From Sporomusa sphaeroides DSM 2875 (GTDB lineage: Bacteria > Bacillota > Negativicutes > Sporomusales > Sporomusaceae): 64,000 bases of DNA. Positions 53,268-60,626 of the stretch are shown here, in pieces; position 1 is the stretch's first letter, and each line of letters opens with the position of its first letter. The translations under genes and the position numbers were made by a program. Below the pieces are notes generated by a model. It made no database searches and was not told where the DNA came from. It saw only the letters and a program-made list of their open reading frames with translations. The stretch lies in assembly GCF_001941975.2 (NCBI RefSeq), contig NZ_CP146991.1, positions 4,767,501 through 4,831,500 of the forward strand, read 5' to 3'.

Positions 53268-53713
53268 CTTAATTCCTCCCTGATGTTATTTATTAATTCA
53301 TCAGTAATGGTAATTACGTGGTCGCCTGGCAGTTTAAACACCCTGTCCGTTATCCTGTATTCTCTACTGGTACCAGTAACTGTATTAACCACCGTATAAA
53401 TACCTGCCGCATAATCCATAATTGTACGTTCCCATGATTTACGCCGATTATCCAACCACAGCCGGCACCAATTAACGCCGATCCGTTTTAACGGCTCCCG
53501 GCACTCTTTCAGGTAATAAAAATACGGCGCCGTCTGTGTACTACGGTTTATCACGCCCTGATCGGCGAGCGCGGCCAGCCTTCGCTGTGCTACCCGGGTT
53601 GACGGGTACAGCAATATCTGTAGCTGCTCCGTATCCAGTACGCCCCATTCCGAAAGTATCTCCTGCAGTCGTGAATCCCTTTGGTAACATTGACGCCTGA
53701 AATTGATCAACAC
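53255..53713 (-). CDS. Replic_Relax-like winged-helix protein
   Basis: The 152-residue protein has a winged helix DTEQLQILLYPSTRVAQRRLAALADQGVI like the replication-relaxation family of conjugative and plasmid elements. Its start (GTG 53713) follows a strong AGGAGG inside the FtsK-like gene, giving a 173-nt same-strand overlap. It is the middle gene of a three-gene set with FtsK/TcpA and the VirB2-like protein. Confidence 0.6.
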   Translation of the reverse strand: MLINFRRQCYQRDSRLQEILSEWGVLDTEQLQILLYPSTRVAQRRLAALADQGVINRSTQTAPYFYYLKECREPLKRIGVNWCRLWLDNRRKSWERTIMDYAAGIYTVVNTVTGTSREYRITDRVFKLPGDHVITITDELINNIREELRCAK

Positions 53714-54764
53714 ACATAACCTCCTCCGGATCTAAGTACGGTGTTTGAATCTCCGTAAGTTCCCGCCCCAGTCGCCAGTACGCCCGGCCAGGAATTGCCG
53801 GTAAATTTGCGCCCTCGGATGAATCCAGTATGATCCTGCTGTCGACACCGGATATGGTCTGAAAACACAATCGACCGGTGAAGTTGGCTTTGGCATCTCC
53901 GAAACTCTTGCTGGTAAAAATCTTACTGGACGGCCGCTGAGTGGCAGCTACAATGCATATGCCGGCGGCCCGACACAATCTGAGTAATGTTTCTAAATCT
54001 TCCTGCGCGTCCTTGTCTTTAAGTTCGGCAAGTTCATCAATAATCAGCACTATGTATGGGATTTTTGCTTTCGTTTTGGCATTATACTTCTGGACGTTAA
54101 CAAACCGCGACTCTTTTAATAATAGTTGCCGACGGCGCATTTCCTGTACTAATCGGTTAAGCGCCTGGCAGGCTGTTTCTATTTCCGTAACCAGCAGTAT
54201 TCTGTTTTCAAGGTAGTTATATTCGCTCATTTTTAAGTCAAGCATGACGACAATAGGCGGCTCTGGCAACGACAATAACGAATTAATAATTACATGCACC
54301 GCGTTTGACTTCCCCGCCCCCGTAGTCCCACCAATGAGCATATGAGGAAGTTTTGCTAAATCGATTACTTGCAATCCTGCTGTACTATAACCTAATGGTA
54401 CTGGCAGTACGCCGGCACGCGGATAGTCTGCCGGGTAATCAAAGTAATTTTCCAATAAGTTATTACTGATTTTTAAGATAGCCATTTTCCCCGACTGTCG
54501 GATTTCTGCATTGACCTTATCCCCGCCGGTTGCGTCCTTGAAATAATCAATTTTGCTGTAAAAATCCTTAAATGATATTCCGGCCGGCAGAGCTATTGTA
54601 AATGTGTAGCCGGTCGCTGTTTTATTTTTGACATGGATTTGTGGTCTGCGCGTGTCAGTCCAAAGGGCTTCCAGCGTTTCGATGACGGCCAGCGGAATTT
54701 CTTGGCCGAACATCGGTAATAAGATTGACCGTACATCGTTTTTAATCTCGGTGAGTATATCCAC
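53541..54764 (-). CDS. FtsK/SpoIIIE-type DNA translocase (TcpA-like)
   Basis: The 407-residue protein starts at GTG 54764 (GGAGGTGATACA upstream). It has Walker A (MLIGGTTGAGKSNAVHVIINSL), Walker B (PYIVLIIDELAELKDKDA) and the sensor VAATQRPSSKIFTSKSFGD. The short N-terminus and lack of membrane helices place it among FtsK-HerA ATPases of ICEs, plasmids and some phages (TcpA/RepL-associated coupling proteins). The last 60 residues overlap the next gene in another frame. Confidence 0.85.
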   Translation of the reverse strand: MDILTEIKNDVRSILLPMFGQEIPLAVIETLEALWTDTRRPQIHVKNKTATGYTFTIALPAGISFKDFYSKIDYFKDATGGDKVNAEIRQSGKMAILKISNNLLENYFDYPADYPRAGVLPVPLGYSTAGLQVIDLAKLPHMLIGGTTGAGKSNAVHVIINSLLSLPEPPIVVMLDLKMSEYNYLENRILLVTEIETACQALNRLVQEMRRRQLLLKESRFVNVQKYNAKTKAKIPYIVLIIDELAELKDKDAQEDLETLLRLCRAAGICIVAATQRPSSKIFTSKSFGDAKANFTGRLCFQTISGVDSRIILDSSEGANLPAIPGRAYWRLGRELTEIQTPYLDPEEVMCVDQFQASMLPKGFTTAGDTFGMGRTGYGAATDIAVPVNPGSTAKAGRARRSGRDKP

Positions 54765-54861
54765 TGTATCACCTCCGTATATTCGCTTTGCTTTATGCTA
54801 TAACAATATTCTGATTAGGAATAAAAATTGCAAGTCCATGAATATAATTAAATAAAAAATA

Positions 54862-55068
54862 TCACTCCTCTTCAGAAGTGATATAAAAAAGGTCGTTGAC
54901 TGTGCATTTTAATTTCTCGCTAATTCGCAATGCCATTTCCAAAGTAGGTTGTAATTTTTGATTCTCCCACCTGTTGTAATGGCTTTGGTTGACACCTAGA
55001 AAGGAGGCAAATTCGATTTGATTCATTTCGTACTTATGTCGCCATGTTTTTAGTTTGTTTTTAAGCAT
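54862..55068 (-). CDS. small XRE-family regulator
   Basis: The 68-residue protein is a single helix-turn-helix (WRHKYEMNQIEFASFLGVNQSHYNRWENQK) with an acidic tail. It is divergent from the lipoprotein gene at 55149, with an 80-bp shared promoter region. The ribosome binding site AGAGGGATAAATAT precedes ATG 55068. Confidence 0.8.
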   Translation of the reverse strand: MLKNKLKTWRHKYEMNQIEFASFLGVNQSHYNRWENQKLQPTLEMALRISEKLKCTVNDLFYITSEEE

Positions 55069-55148
55069 ATATTTATCCCTCTAGGAATATATTGTTATTT
55101 ATGGTATTCTGTGTATATCAACAAAAACCTTTTAAGGAGGCACAAAAT

Positions 55149-55709
55149 ATGCGAACACGGATAAAAATTAGTATGCTAATGCTCGTATTGCTCGCGATTA
55201 TTACCCTAGGGTGCGGTAGCAGCAATAAACCTGAGAACAAACCTGCTGCTTCTCCTCCACCACAAAACCAACACCAGTCAATTACTACCATGAAGGCTAC
55301 TACATCTCAATTTATTGAAATATATAACAAGGAAATTAAACAACGCCTTAGTGATAAATCAGTACTAGGTACAGAAAAACCAGTGCGTGACGGTGTGGTA
55401 ATGTATGACATTCCGGACGGAAAAGGTTCTCATCTTATATTGAATTACAATCCAGCAGATAAGAAACTAACAACAGTGACCTTTACAGTTCAGGGGGAAA
55501 GTGGTAAGAAATTCGAAAGCAATACAATGCAGGCCTGGGCGACCGCGGTTATAAGCGCCACTGCTCCAGGAGTATCCAATGATAATGTTCTTGAGATTCG
55601 CGGAAAGCTGTTAAATGATAACCCTGTCATAAAAAATGGTATCTATTATATGTCCCAATATACAGAGAAGGGAGCTCCCTTTTTTCAAATTATAGCGAGA
55701 GCACAGTAA
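55149..55709 (+). CDS. phage-encoded lipoprotein of unknown function
   Basis: About 186 residues start at ATG 55149 (AAGGAGGCACAAAAT upstream). It has a lipoprotein signal (MLMLVLLAIITLGCGSS, cysteine at about residue 22), a proline-rich linker and a beta-rich domain (GVVMYDIPDGKGSHLILNY). A surface lipoprotein on a prophage suggests a moron gene, possibly superinfection exclusion; this is inference. Confidence 0.65.
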   Translation: MRTRIKISMLMLVLLAIITLGCGSSNKPENKPAASPPPQNQHQSITTMKATTSQFIEIYNKEIKQRLSDKSVLGTEKPVRDGVVMYDIPDGKGSHLILNYNPADKKLTTVTFTVQGESGKKFESNTMQAWATAVISATAPGVSNDNVLEIRGKLLNDNPVIKNGIYYMSQYTEKGAPFFQIIARAQ

Positions 55710-55710
55710 A

Positions 55711-55899
55711 ATGCCCCAAATCCACTCTGACGTAAATATCCACGATATTGTTATGCTGGTGCTTAGCCGTGCAAGTTTCGCCAGCACTTCTCCTGAACAG
55801 ATGGCTGCCGAAGTCGCTCAAAAATACATACAGGTTCGTAGTATTATATTAGAAGAAATTAAGCAACATGCGAACCCAGGAACTATGATCATTAAATAA
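55711..55899 (+). CDS. small helical protein, unknown
   Basis: The 62-residue protein starts 1 nt after the lipoprotein stop. It is a short alpha-helical bundle (VNIHDIVMLVLSRASFAS, PEQMAAEVAQKYIQVRSIILEEI) with no known family. Probably cotranscribed with the lipoprotein and closed by the terminator at 55902. Confidence 0.5.
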   Translation: MPQIHSDVNIHDIVMLVLSRASFASTSPEQMAAEVAQKYIQVRSIILEEIKQHANPGTMIIK

Positions 55900-55901
55900 G
55901 C

Positions 55902-55930
55902 TAAGCCCCGGCATGTGCCGGGGCTTATTA
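55902..55930 (+). terminator. intrinsic terminator
   Basis: GCCCCGGC-ATGT-GCCGGGGC followed by TTATTA. It lies between the convergent lipoprotein operon and the ku gene. Confidence 0.8.
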
Positions 55931-56731
55931 CTATCCTGTCTTCTTTTTCCGTTTCGGCTTCTCCTGCGCCTTGATTGCCGCAATACTCGCTTCCAGCGCG
56001 GCCATAATATCGATAACCTTGCCAGGCGGCTCAGCTTGTTTTGTCCCAATTACGGTTTTGGCTTTACTATCAATCAGGTTCATAACGGCTTTATGATACT
56101 CGTTTTCATATTTACCGGGTTCAAAGTCAGTTATTAGCGATGTAATTAATTGCCGGGCCATATTAAGTTCTTTGTCTGACAGCTTAATACTTCCAGGCAG
56201 ATACGTTTCTAGCGCTGCTACCGGTACAATCTCGTCGACAAAAAGCATAGTTGAAAGCGTCAGCGCTCCTTCAGCCGGCCGGATCGCTGCCAGGTATTCC
56301 TTGCTCCGCAAAACGAATTTTGCAATACCGACTACATTAGCCTCGCCCATAGCCTGCAGCAATAGCGCATAAGCTTTTTGGGCGCCGGTCTCCGGCACTA
56401 AATAGTAAGACGCGTCATAGTGGCGCGGGTCGATCTGATCCAATTTAACAAAGTCCTCTATGGAGATTACCCTGCTGGCCTGGGGTGCAATGGCATCTAG
56501 CTCTTGTTTGGCAATTACAACATAGCGGTCAGGGGAGATTTGATAGCCTTTAACTATTTCGTCTTGACGGACTTCGGCACCGTCAGAACCGACCTTTTTA
56601 TAACTGATTCGGCTATAGTCACTTTTGCGCAGTTGATTAAAGCTGATAGTTTTCTTTTTGGTGGCCGGGTATAAAGCCACCGGAACATTAACAAGCCCGA
56701 AACTAAGCATACCTTTCCATATGGGGCGCAT
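55931..56731 (-). CDS. ku: Ku DNA-end-binding protein
   Basis: About 266 residues start at ATG 56731. The bacterial Ku core is clear: RPIWKGMLSFGLVNVPVALYPAT at the start, then the conserved QLRKSDYSRISYKKVGSDGAEV, then ARQLITSLITDFEPGKYENEYHKA, and a lysine-rich tail ending KPKRKKKTG. Ku tethers DNA ends for NHEJ with LigD. No ligD is in the window, so it would use a host ligase, or protect phage DNA ends from RecBCD/AddAB-type nucleases, as Gam/Ku homologues in phages do. Confidence 0.93.
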   Translation of the reverse strand: MRPIWKGMLSFGLVNVPVALYPATKKKTISFNQLRKSDYSRISYKKVGSDGAEVRQDEIVKGYQISPDRYVVIAKQELDAIAPQASRVISIEDFVKLDQIDPRHYDASYYLVPETGAQKAYALLLQAMGEANVVGIAKFVLRSKEYLAAIRPAEGALTLSTMLFVDEIVPVAALETYLPGSIKLSDKELNMARQLITSLITDFEPGKYENEYHKAVMNLIDSKAKTVIGTKQAEPPGKVIDIMAALEASIAAIKAQEKPKRKKKTG

Positions 56732-56828
56732 AGTCTCACCCAATCTAGATATAGAAATAAAGCTGCCGTTGCTGGCAGCTATTTTAGTTATAATTATATC
56801 ATATTGGGTTATCCCGGTCAGGTGGAAA

Positions 56829-57059
56829 TTAATGTTTTATATACCATTTACCGCTACTGTCGCAAAACAAGTTAACCTGCTTATTGCATATCTGGCATAT
56901 ATACCGTTTGCCCAGGCCATTACCGACAGTGGCAGACGTTCTAACGTCCAGCAATTTGTCAACTTCAAAGTCCCTGCCATCTGCCCAATGCATGATTAGC
57001 GGCTTAATGTTGCCGTTTAGGTCGTGTTTGGCTGTGATCGTTACATATGTTATAGCCAT
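56829..57059 (-). CDS. small cysteine-containing protein
   Basis: The 76-residue protein starts at ATG 57059 (CAGGGGTGATAAGAC upstream). Two cysteines (RYICQICNKQVNLFCDSS) suggest a zinc-binding knuckle at the C-terminus. It begins with the beta-like AITYVTITAKHDLNGNIKP. Unknown family, same operon direction as the next two genes. Confidence 0.55.
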   Translation of the reverse strand: MAITYVTITAKHDLNGNIKPLIMHWADGRDFEVDKLLDVRTSATVGNGLGKRYICQICNKQVNLFCDSSGKWYIKH

Positions 57060-57152
57060 GTCTTATCACCCCTGGTTTTATAATAGAACATATGTTTGTA
57101 GTTGGCAAGTGGGAATAAAAGGAAAAGCCGCCCGGTTGAGCGGCCAAGAAAA

Positions 57153-57518
57153 CTACTTTGCCCTATCGGCAACTTCTGTAATTATATCGTCAATAATCGT
57201 ATCCGTATCTAATGGGTGGAATTCTTGCATGTCAATTATCCATGCTTGAGTATCACCGTCATAGTGTTCATCAATGTAACCTTCTCTCCGCGCGCCAGGA
57301 AATTGATATACTAAAATTGACTTACCGTTCAGGATATCAACGCTTGTATGGTGCGCTTCAGTTATGTACTCAAGGACAGTTCCGTCTTGGCGAAGTTCTA
57401 CTGCATGCTGCCGCAAGTCATCCCCTGGTGTTTCATCGAGGGAGTTTACCCATTGGCGTATTAGGGCCGCTTCTATTTCTTCCCGATTGTCTTCAATTAT
57501 TTTTTTCCAGTTAACCAT
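57153..57518 (-). CDS. hypothetical protein
   Basis: About 122 residues start at ATG 57518 (GGAGGGGTGAAA upstream, the stop of the preceding gene being inside this site). Acidic protein with DDIITEVADRAK at the C-terminus. No known domain. Cotranscribed with 57521-57979. Confidence 0.5.
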   Translation of the reverse strand: MVNWKKIIEDNREEIEAALIRQWVNSLDETPGDDLRQHAVELRQDGTVLEYITEAHHTSVDILNGKSILVYQFPGARREGYIDEHYDGDTQAWIIDMQEFHPLDTDTIIDDIITEVADRAK

Positions 57519-57520
57519 TT

Positions 57521-57979
57521 TCACCCCTCCAATTTAGCTAACATTTTTTCGAAAAACCGAATGCTCTTATTTATAACTTCCCCATTTTTGTAAATTGCGA
57601 AGTAATACTGGTTTCCCTTTTCGATATGTTGCCATACCTCGTATTTGTCCCCGTCGAGTTCAAATCGACTAATGCGGGATTCGTTTCTGTTTCTATCAAT
57701 ATTGATGATTCCTTCGACAATTTCCTTGGCTTCGCCGCTTACGATTAGCACCCAATCGCTGTTTAATATTAGGCAATTTTTTTTGAGCCATTCGTACTTT
57801 TCAGGGTTAATCCATACCTTAAATTGACTATCCCACTTGAAACCAGCTTGATTGATTTGTTCTTTCGCCTCAAAGGTTTTGCCAGTAATCCGGTCAACGA
57901 TATTGAAGGATTCTTCTATGGTGTATTGCTTGCCGTTATACTCAACCATACCGTTTTTTAAGATTCCGTCTTTTAACAT
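57521..57979 (-). CDS. hypothetical protein with repeated-promoter start
   Basis: The 152-residue protein starts at ATG 57979 within the 67-bp duplicated promoter cassette. Its N-terminal half recalls the KTFEAKEQINQAGFKWDSQFKVWIN motif of phage DUF5710-like or DNA-binding modules that match a primase/helicase accessory. The identity is uncertain. Confidence 0.5.
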   Translation of the reverse strand: MLKDGILKNGMVEYNGKQYTIEESFNIVDRITGKTFEAKEQINQAGFKWDSQFKVWINPEKYEWLKKNCLILNSDWVLIVSGEAKEIVEGIINIDRNRNESRISRFELDGDKYEVWQHIEKGNQYYFAIYKNGEVINKSIRFFEKMLAKLEG

Positions 57980-58043
57980 CCTTACCGCCTCCGTTTGTTT
58001 ATCTTTAATTAAATTATAATCGAAGTTAATAATAAAGTCAATA
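57977..58043 (-). repeat. 67-bp promoter/RBS cassette, inverted copy 1
   Basis: Perfect inverted copy of 59195-59261. On the minus strand it contains TTGACT, a 17-bp spacer, TATAAT, then GGAGGCGGTAAGG and the ATG of the gene ending at 57521. It drives transcription leftward. Confidence 0.9.
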
Positions 58044-58287
58044 AGATTTTAATTAACTTTGATGAAAATTTTATTAAAAACATGGCAAGCGATAATAGAC
58101 AAAGTAGACCGCTGAACCAACGGTCTACTTTGATTACACCTTGTGTATAGGGTTGCCTTGAAAACACCAAAGATGTAATCATTAATGTTTTCGAACTAGC
58201 AGTAAATAATAGTTTCAATACATCCAATGTATGATATAATATTACTATTAAATGTAAATTTTGTCAATCAATAAAGGAGTGTTTTTT

Positions 58288-58548
58288 ATGCACGATAATA
58301 TTACATATTCAACTTGTGCGATATGTGGAATAAAGTTAAAATGGAAATACTGCCGCGCCTGTAAAGATCACCAGACCGAATATCACCGTTTGCAGCAGAA
58401 AAAGCGATATGATTACCGCAAGGCAAACGGCCTATGCGTAAGGTGTGGTGCTCCCGCCGCTCCTGATAATGTTCGCTGTGAAAAACACATCGAGCAAAAT
58501 AAAAAGAGCGGCGTTGAATATTACGCCGCAAAAACTGCCGTCAAATAG
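58288..58548 (+). CDS. small zinc-finger protein
   Basis: About 86 residues start at ATG 58288 (AAAGGAGTGTTTTTT upstream). CxxC pairs occur at STCAICG and KYCRACKDHQ, and again at LCVRCGAPAAPDNVRCEKH, so two zinc sites are likely. Basic, DNA- or RNA-binding in appearance. Convergent with 58541-58840 with an 8-nt overlap of stops. Confidence 0.6.
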   Translation: MHDNITYSTCAICGIKLKWKYCRACKDHQTEYHRLQQKKRYDYRKANGLCVRCGAPAAPDNVRCEKHIEQNKKSGVEYYAAKTAVK

Positions 58549-58840
58549 GCGGTTTTTTTGTATGTAATCCGCCCCTGAGAATGCGGCTAGTAGCGCATCC
58601 CATTAAAGTAGCAATCCCATCACGCCATGACTCGTTAGGAAACAGGGCTTCGATGGACCGGCAAAATTCTTCTGGTCCGAATGGCATATACTCAGTGTGA
58701 TATCTGATAATAACTTCTTTTATATTTTCGTCACTACCGCCTGCACGCCGGAAAGCCGCAATAAGGCGGTCAATCTGTTCACCGCTAAACCGTCCGCATT
58801 GTGGATTGATTTCTAACGCCAAATCAGATATGCCTTGCAT
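58541..58840 (-). CDS. hypothetical protein
   Basis: The 99-residue mostly helical protein (GRFSGEQIDRLIAAFRRAGGSDENIKEVI) has no known domain. It follows the HTH gene on the same strand, with a 24-nt gap, and is probably in its operon. Confidence 0.5.
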   Translation of the reverse strand: MQGISDLALEINPQCGRFSGEQIDRLIAAFRRAGGSDENIKEVIIRYHTEYMPFGPEEFCRSIEALFPNESWRDGIATLMGCATSRILRGGLHTKKPPI

Positions 58841-58864
58841 GTTGTTATCCCTCCTTCTCCCCGG

Positions 58865-59119
58865 CTACTGCTGGGGTTCTTTCTTTTTCCAAACTAATTC
58901 ATAGTCCAACGCGGCCGCGATACGTCTAAGCTTCCAATGCGGCAAAATCCCTTGCTTTAGTTGTCTGGTTACTGTTTGCGGGGTATCATTAGTACCAAAC
59001 ATTTCATTTATTCGTCTTACGGCATCAGAAACATTCGAACCGGCTCCTGCCAGTTCTTTTTTTATTTCTCGCTCAATTTCCTGCGCTTCATACTCTGGTA
59101 CTGCATCCATTTTAGGCAT
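58865..59119 (-). CDS. phage regulator, XRE-like helix-turn-helix
   Basis: About 84 residues start at ATG 59119, chosen because GGAGGGATGCAA is 6 nt upstream. C-terminal HTH-like helices (DTPQTVTRQLKQGILPHWKLRRIAAALDYEL). Divergent from the small gene train at 59259, so it probably regulates the duplicated promoter. Confidence 0.6.
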   Translation of the reverse strand: MPKMDAVPEYEAQEIEREIKKELAGAGSNVSDAVRRINEMFGTNDTPQTVTRQLKQGILPHWKLRRIAAALDYELVWKKKEPQQ

Positions 59120-59194
59120 TTGCATCCCTCCTGGCATTAGTGTATCAAACATCATTAACTTTGTAAATATTTTTATTAAAGTTATTTAAATTTG

Positions 59195-59261
59195 TATTGA
59201 CTTTATTATTAACTTCGATTATAATTTAATTAAAGATAAACAAACGGAGGCGGTAAGGATG
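59195..59261 (+). promoter_or_regulatory. 67-bp promoter/RBS cassette, copy 2
   Basis: TTGACT (59197-59202), 17-bp spacer, TATAAT (59220-59225), then GGAGGCGGTAAGG and ATG 59259. Identical, in inverted orientation, to 57977-58043. The two cassettes fire away from each other, leaving a regulator gene and a zinc-finger gene between. Confidence 0.9.
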
Positions 59262-59459
59262 ACAAAGGTAGAACAACAATCCAAAGAATGTCAGGCTTTC
59301 AACCTTGGATTAATAGCATTCGGCAATGGCAAGAAAGCAATTCCCGCGCTGGATAAAGACCTGTTAGGACTGCTTCAGGGCAATAAGGTTGGCGAAGGGC
59401 TTCCAATTATCAAAAGCTGGATAGCCGGATACAACAGCGCAAATATTCTTGCAAACTAA
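59259..59459 (+). CDS. hypothetical small protein
   Basis: The 66-residue protein (FNLGLIAFGNGKKAIPALDKDLLGLLQG) starts at the duplicated promoter cassette. First gene of a train of five small genes spaced by hairpins. No family recognised. Confidence 0.55.
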   Translation: MTKVEQQSKECQAFNLGLIAFGNGKKAIPALDKDLLGLLQGNKVGEGLPIIKSWIAGYNSANILAN

Positions 59460-59490
59460 GCGGCCAGCACGCGCGTGGGAGGTAATAAGA

Positions 59491-59679
59491 ATGGATATAG
59501 GTCAAAAGTTTTACATGTCTAGTAAGATAACTCCAAATCCCCGACTGTTTCAGTATCTTGGACAAGACAGCGACTTGTTTGACCAGTTTTGCAATCATAT
59601 AGTTCAGGAAGTATCAACTGGCGAAATAAGCCACGTTGAATTAGAGTGGTTTAATCAAAGACAAATTAACCCGGCTTAG
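59491..59679 (+). CDS. hypothetical small protein
   Basis: The 62-residue protein starts at ATG 59491 (GGGAGGTAATAAGA upstream). Acidic (YLGQDSDLFDQFCNHIVQEV). Second gene of the small-gene train. Unknown. Confidence 0.55.
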   Translation: MDIGQKFYMSSKITPNPRLFQYLGQDSDLFDQFCNHIVQEVSTGEISHVELEWFNQRQINPA

Positions 59680-59708
59680 CCGGGGTCATGCGGAAAGGAG
59701 TGAATAAA

Positions 59709-59831
59709 TTGGAACTTTATTTATTAGACGGTGAATGGGTTGACAGAGAAACATTTATAAGAATTTGCGAATGCACCCCAGAGGAAGCCAGACAAATGCA
59801 ATTAGATTGGGAAGAAGAGTGCCAGGGCTAA
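59709..59831 (+). CDS. 40-residue acidic protein
   Basis: TTG 59709 follows AAGGAGTGAATAAA. Sequence LELYLLDGEWVDRETFIRIC and a Glu-rich end (DWEEECQG). Third gene of the train. Confidence 0.5.
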   Translation: MELYLLDGEWVDRETFIRICECTPEEARQMQLDWEEECQG

Positions 59832-59851
59832 CGCCCGGAAAGGAGTACAAT

Positions 59852-59989
59852 ATGGTAATCGTTTTTAGCGACGGCAGCATGGCCAATATGGCAGCAGATT
59901 ATCGGCTTGAATCCGAGGAAAGACCGGCAACGCCGGAAGAATCTAAAATCTACTGGCAATGGCTCGATGCTATCCCCTACCCCGCCTGA
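59852..59989 (+). CDS. 45-residue protein
   Basis: ATG 59852 follows AAAGGAGTACAAT. Starts MVIVFSDGSMANMAADYRL. Fourth gene of the train. Unknown. Confidence 0.5.
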   Translation: MVIVFSDGSMANMAADYRLESEERPATPEESKIYWQWLDAIPYPA

Positions 59990-60064
59990 TGATGGCCTTT
60001 GGTACAGGCCAAAACTCCCTCCGGGGAGTCGCGGGAACCTAATAGAAAGGAGTGAATAAATATT

Positions 60065-60259
60065 ATGCTTAAAGTAACGATTACCCTTAGTAACGATGAC
60101 GCCGAACTACTGCAAAAGGCTGCCGACAATATGACGGCATGGAATGCACGTCGAGGCAGGAATACCATTTGGACAATTGAGGATTACCTGCGTATTGGGG
60201 CCTTGCAGCAAGCCAGGGAAGACCTGGAACGACATGCAGCCGATTTGACCGCCGAATAG
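60065..60259 (+). CDS. 64-residue ribbon-helix-helix-like protein
   Basis: Starts MLKVTITLSNDDAELLQKAADNMTAWN and ends with a helix IEDYLRIGALQQAREDLERH. A strand followed by two helices fits a ribbon-helix-helix DNA binder, but this is only topology. Fifth gene of the train, followed by a terminator hairpin at about 60288-60325. Confidence 0.5.
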   Translation: MLKVTITLSNDDAELLQKAADNMTAWNARRGRNTIWTIEDYLRIGALQQAREDLERHAADLTAE

Positions 60260-60287
60260 GCGGTATTTTTCTGCCCAAAAATAAAAA

Positions 60288-60325
60288 GCCCACCCCCGGC
60301 CATTGGCTGAGAGTGGGCTTTAAAC
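60288..60325 (+). terminator. intrinsic terminator of the small-gene train
   Basis: AAAGCCCAC and GTGGGCTTT form a stem around a GC-rich loop. It is 30 bp beyond the last small gene. Confidence 0.7.
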
Positions 60326-60416
60326 GAACCTGGAGGGTGCGGCTAAATATAAAAAATAACCCCTTTATGGAATAACAACAGCTACTCCCAAAGTGGTTAT
60401 TTTAAAAATATTGACA

Positions 60417-60626
60417 TTATACACAACTTGCTGTTGGTTGATAATTTCCTTCCTCACTTTCTCTAAAACTAATCACATTATCATCATGATTTAAACGCGA
60501 AATTAAGTCTGGCCTAATTTCAATACCTACAGTATTGATGAATTTAGAAACGTAAATGATGTCGCAATACTCTTCTAATCTGCTAACCAATTTCCTGTCC
60601 TTCAACTTTACAATTAACCTTTTCAT
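60417..60626 (-). CDS. propeptide/inhibitor I9-like protein paired with a subtilisin
   Basis: The 69-residue protein starts at ATG 60626 after GGGGTGGTGAAAG, overlapping the protease gene by 44 nt. Its KRLIVKLKDRKLVSRLEEYC and NTVGIEIRPDLISRLNHDDNVISF pattern matches the alternating strands and helices of I9 subtilisin propeptides. It is probably the chaperone or inhibitor of the protease upstream. Confidence 0.55.
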   Translation of the reverse strand: MKRLIVKLKDRKLVSRLEEYCDIIYVSKFINTVGIEIRPDLISRLNHDDNVISFRESEEGNYQPTASCV

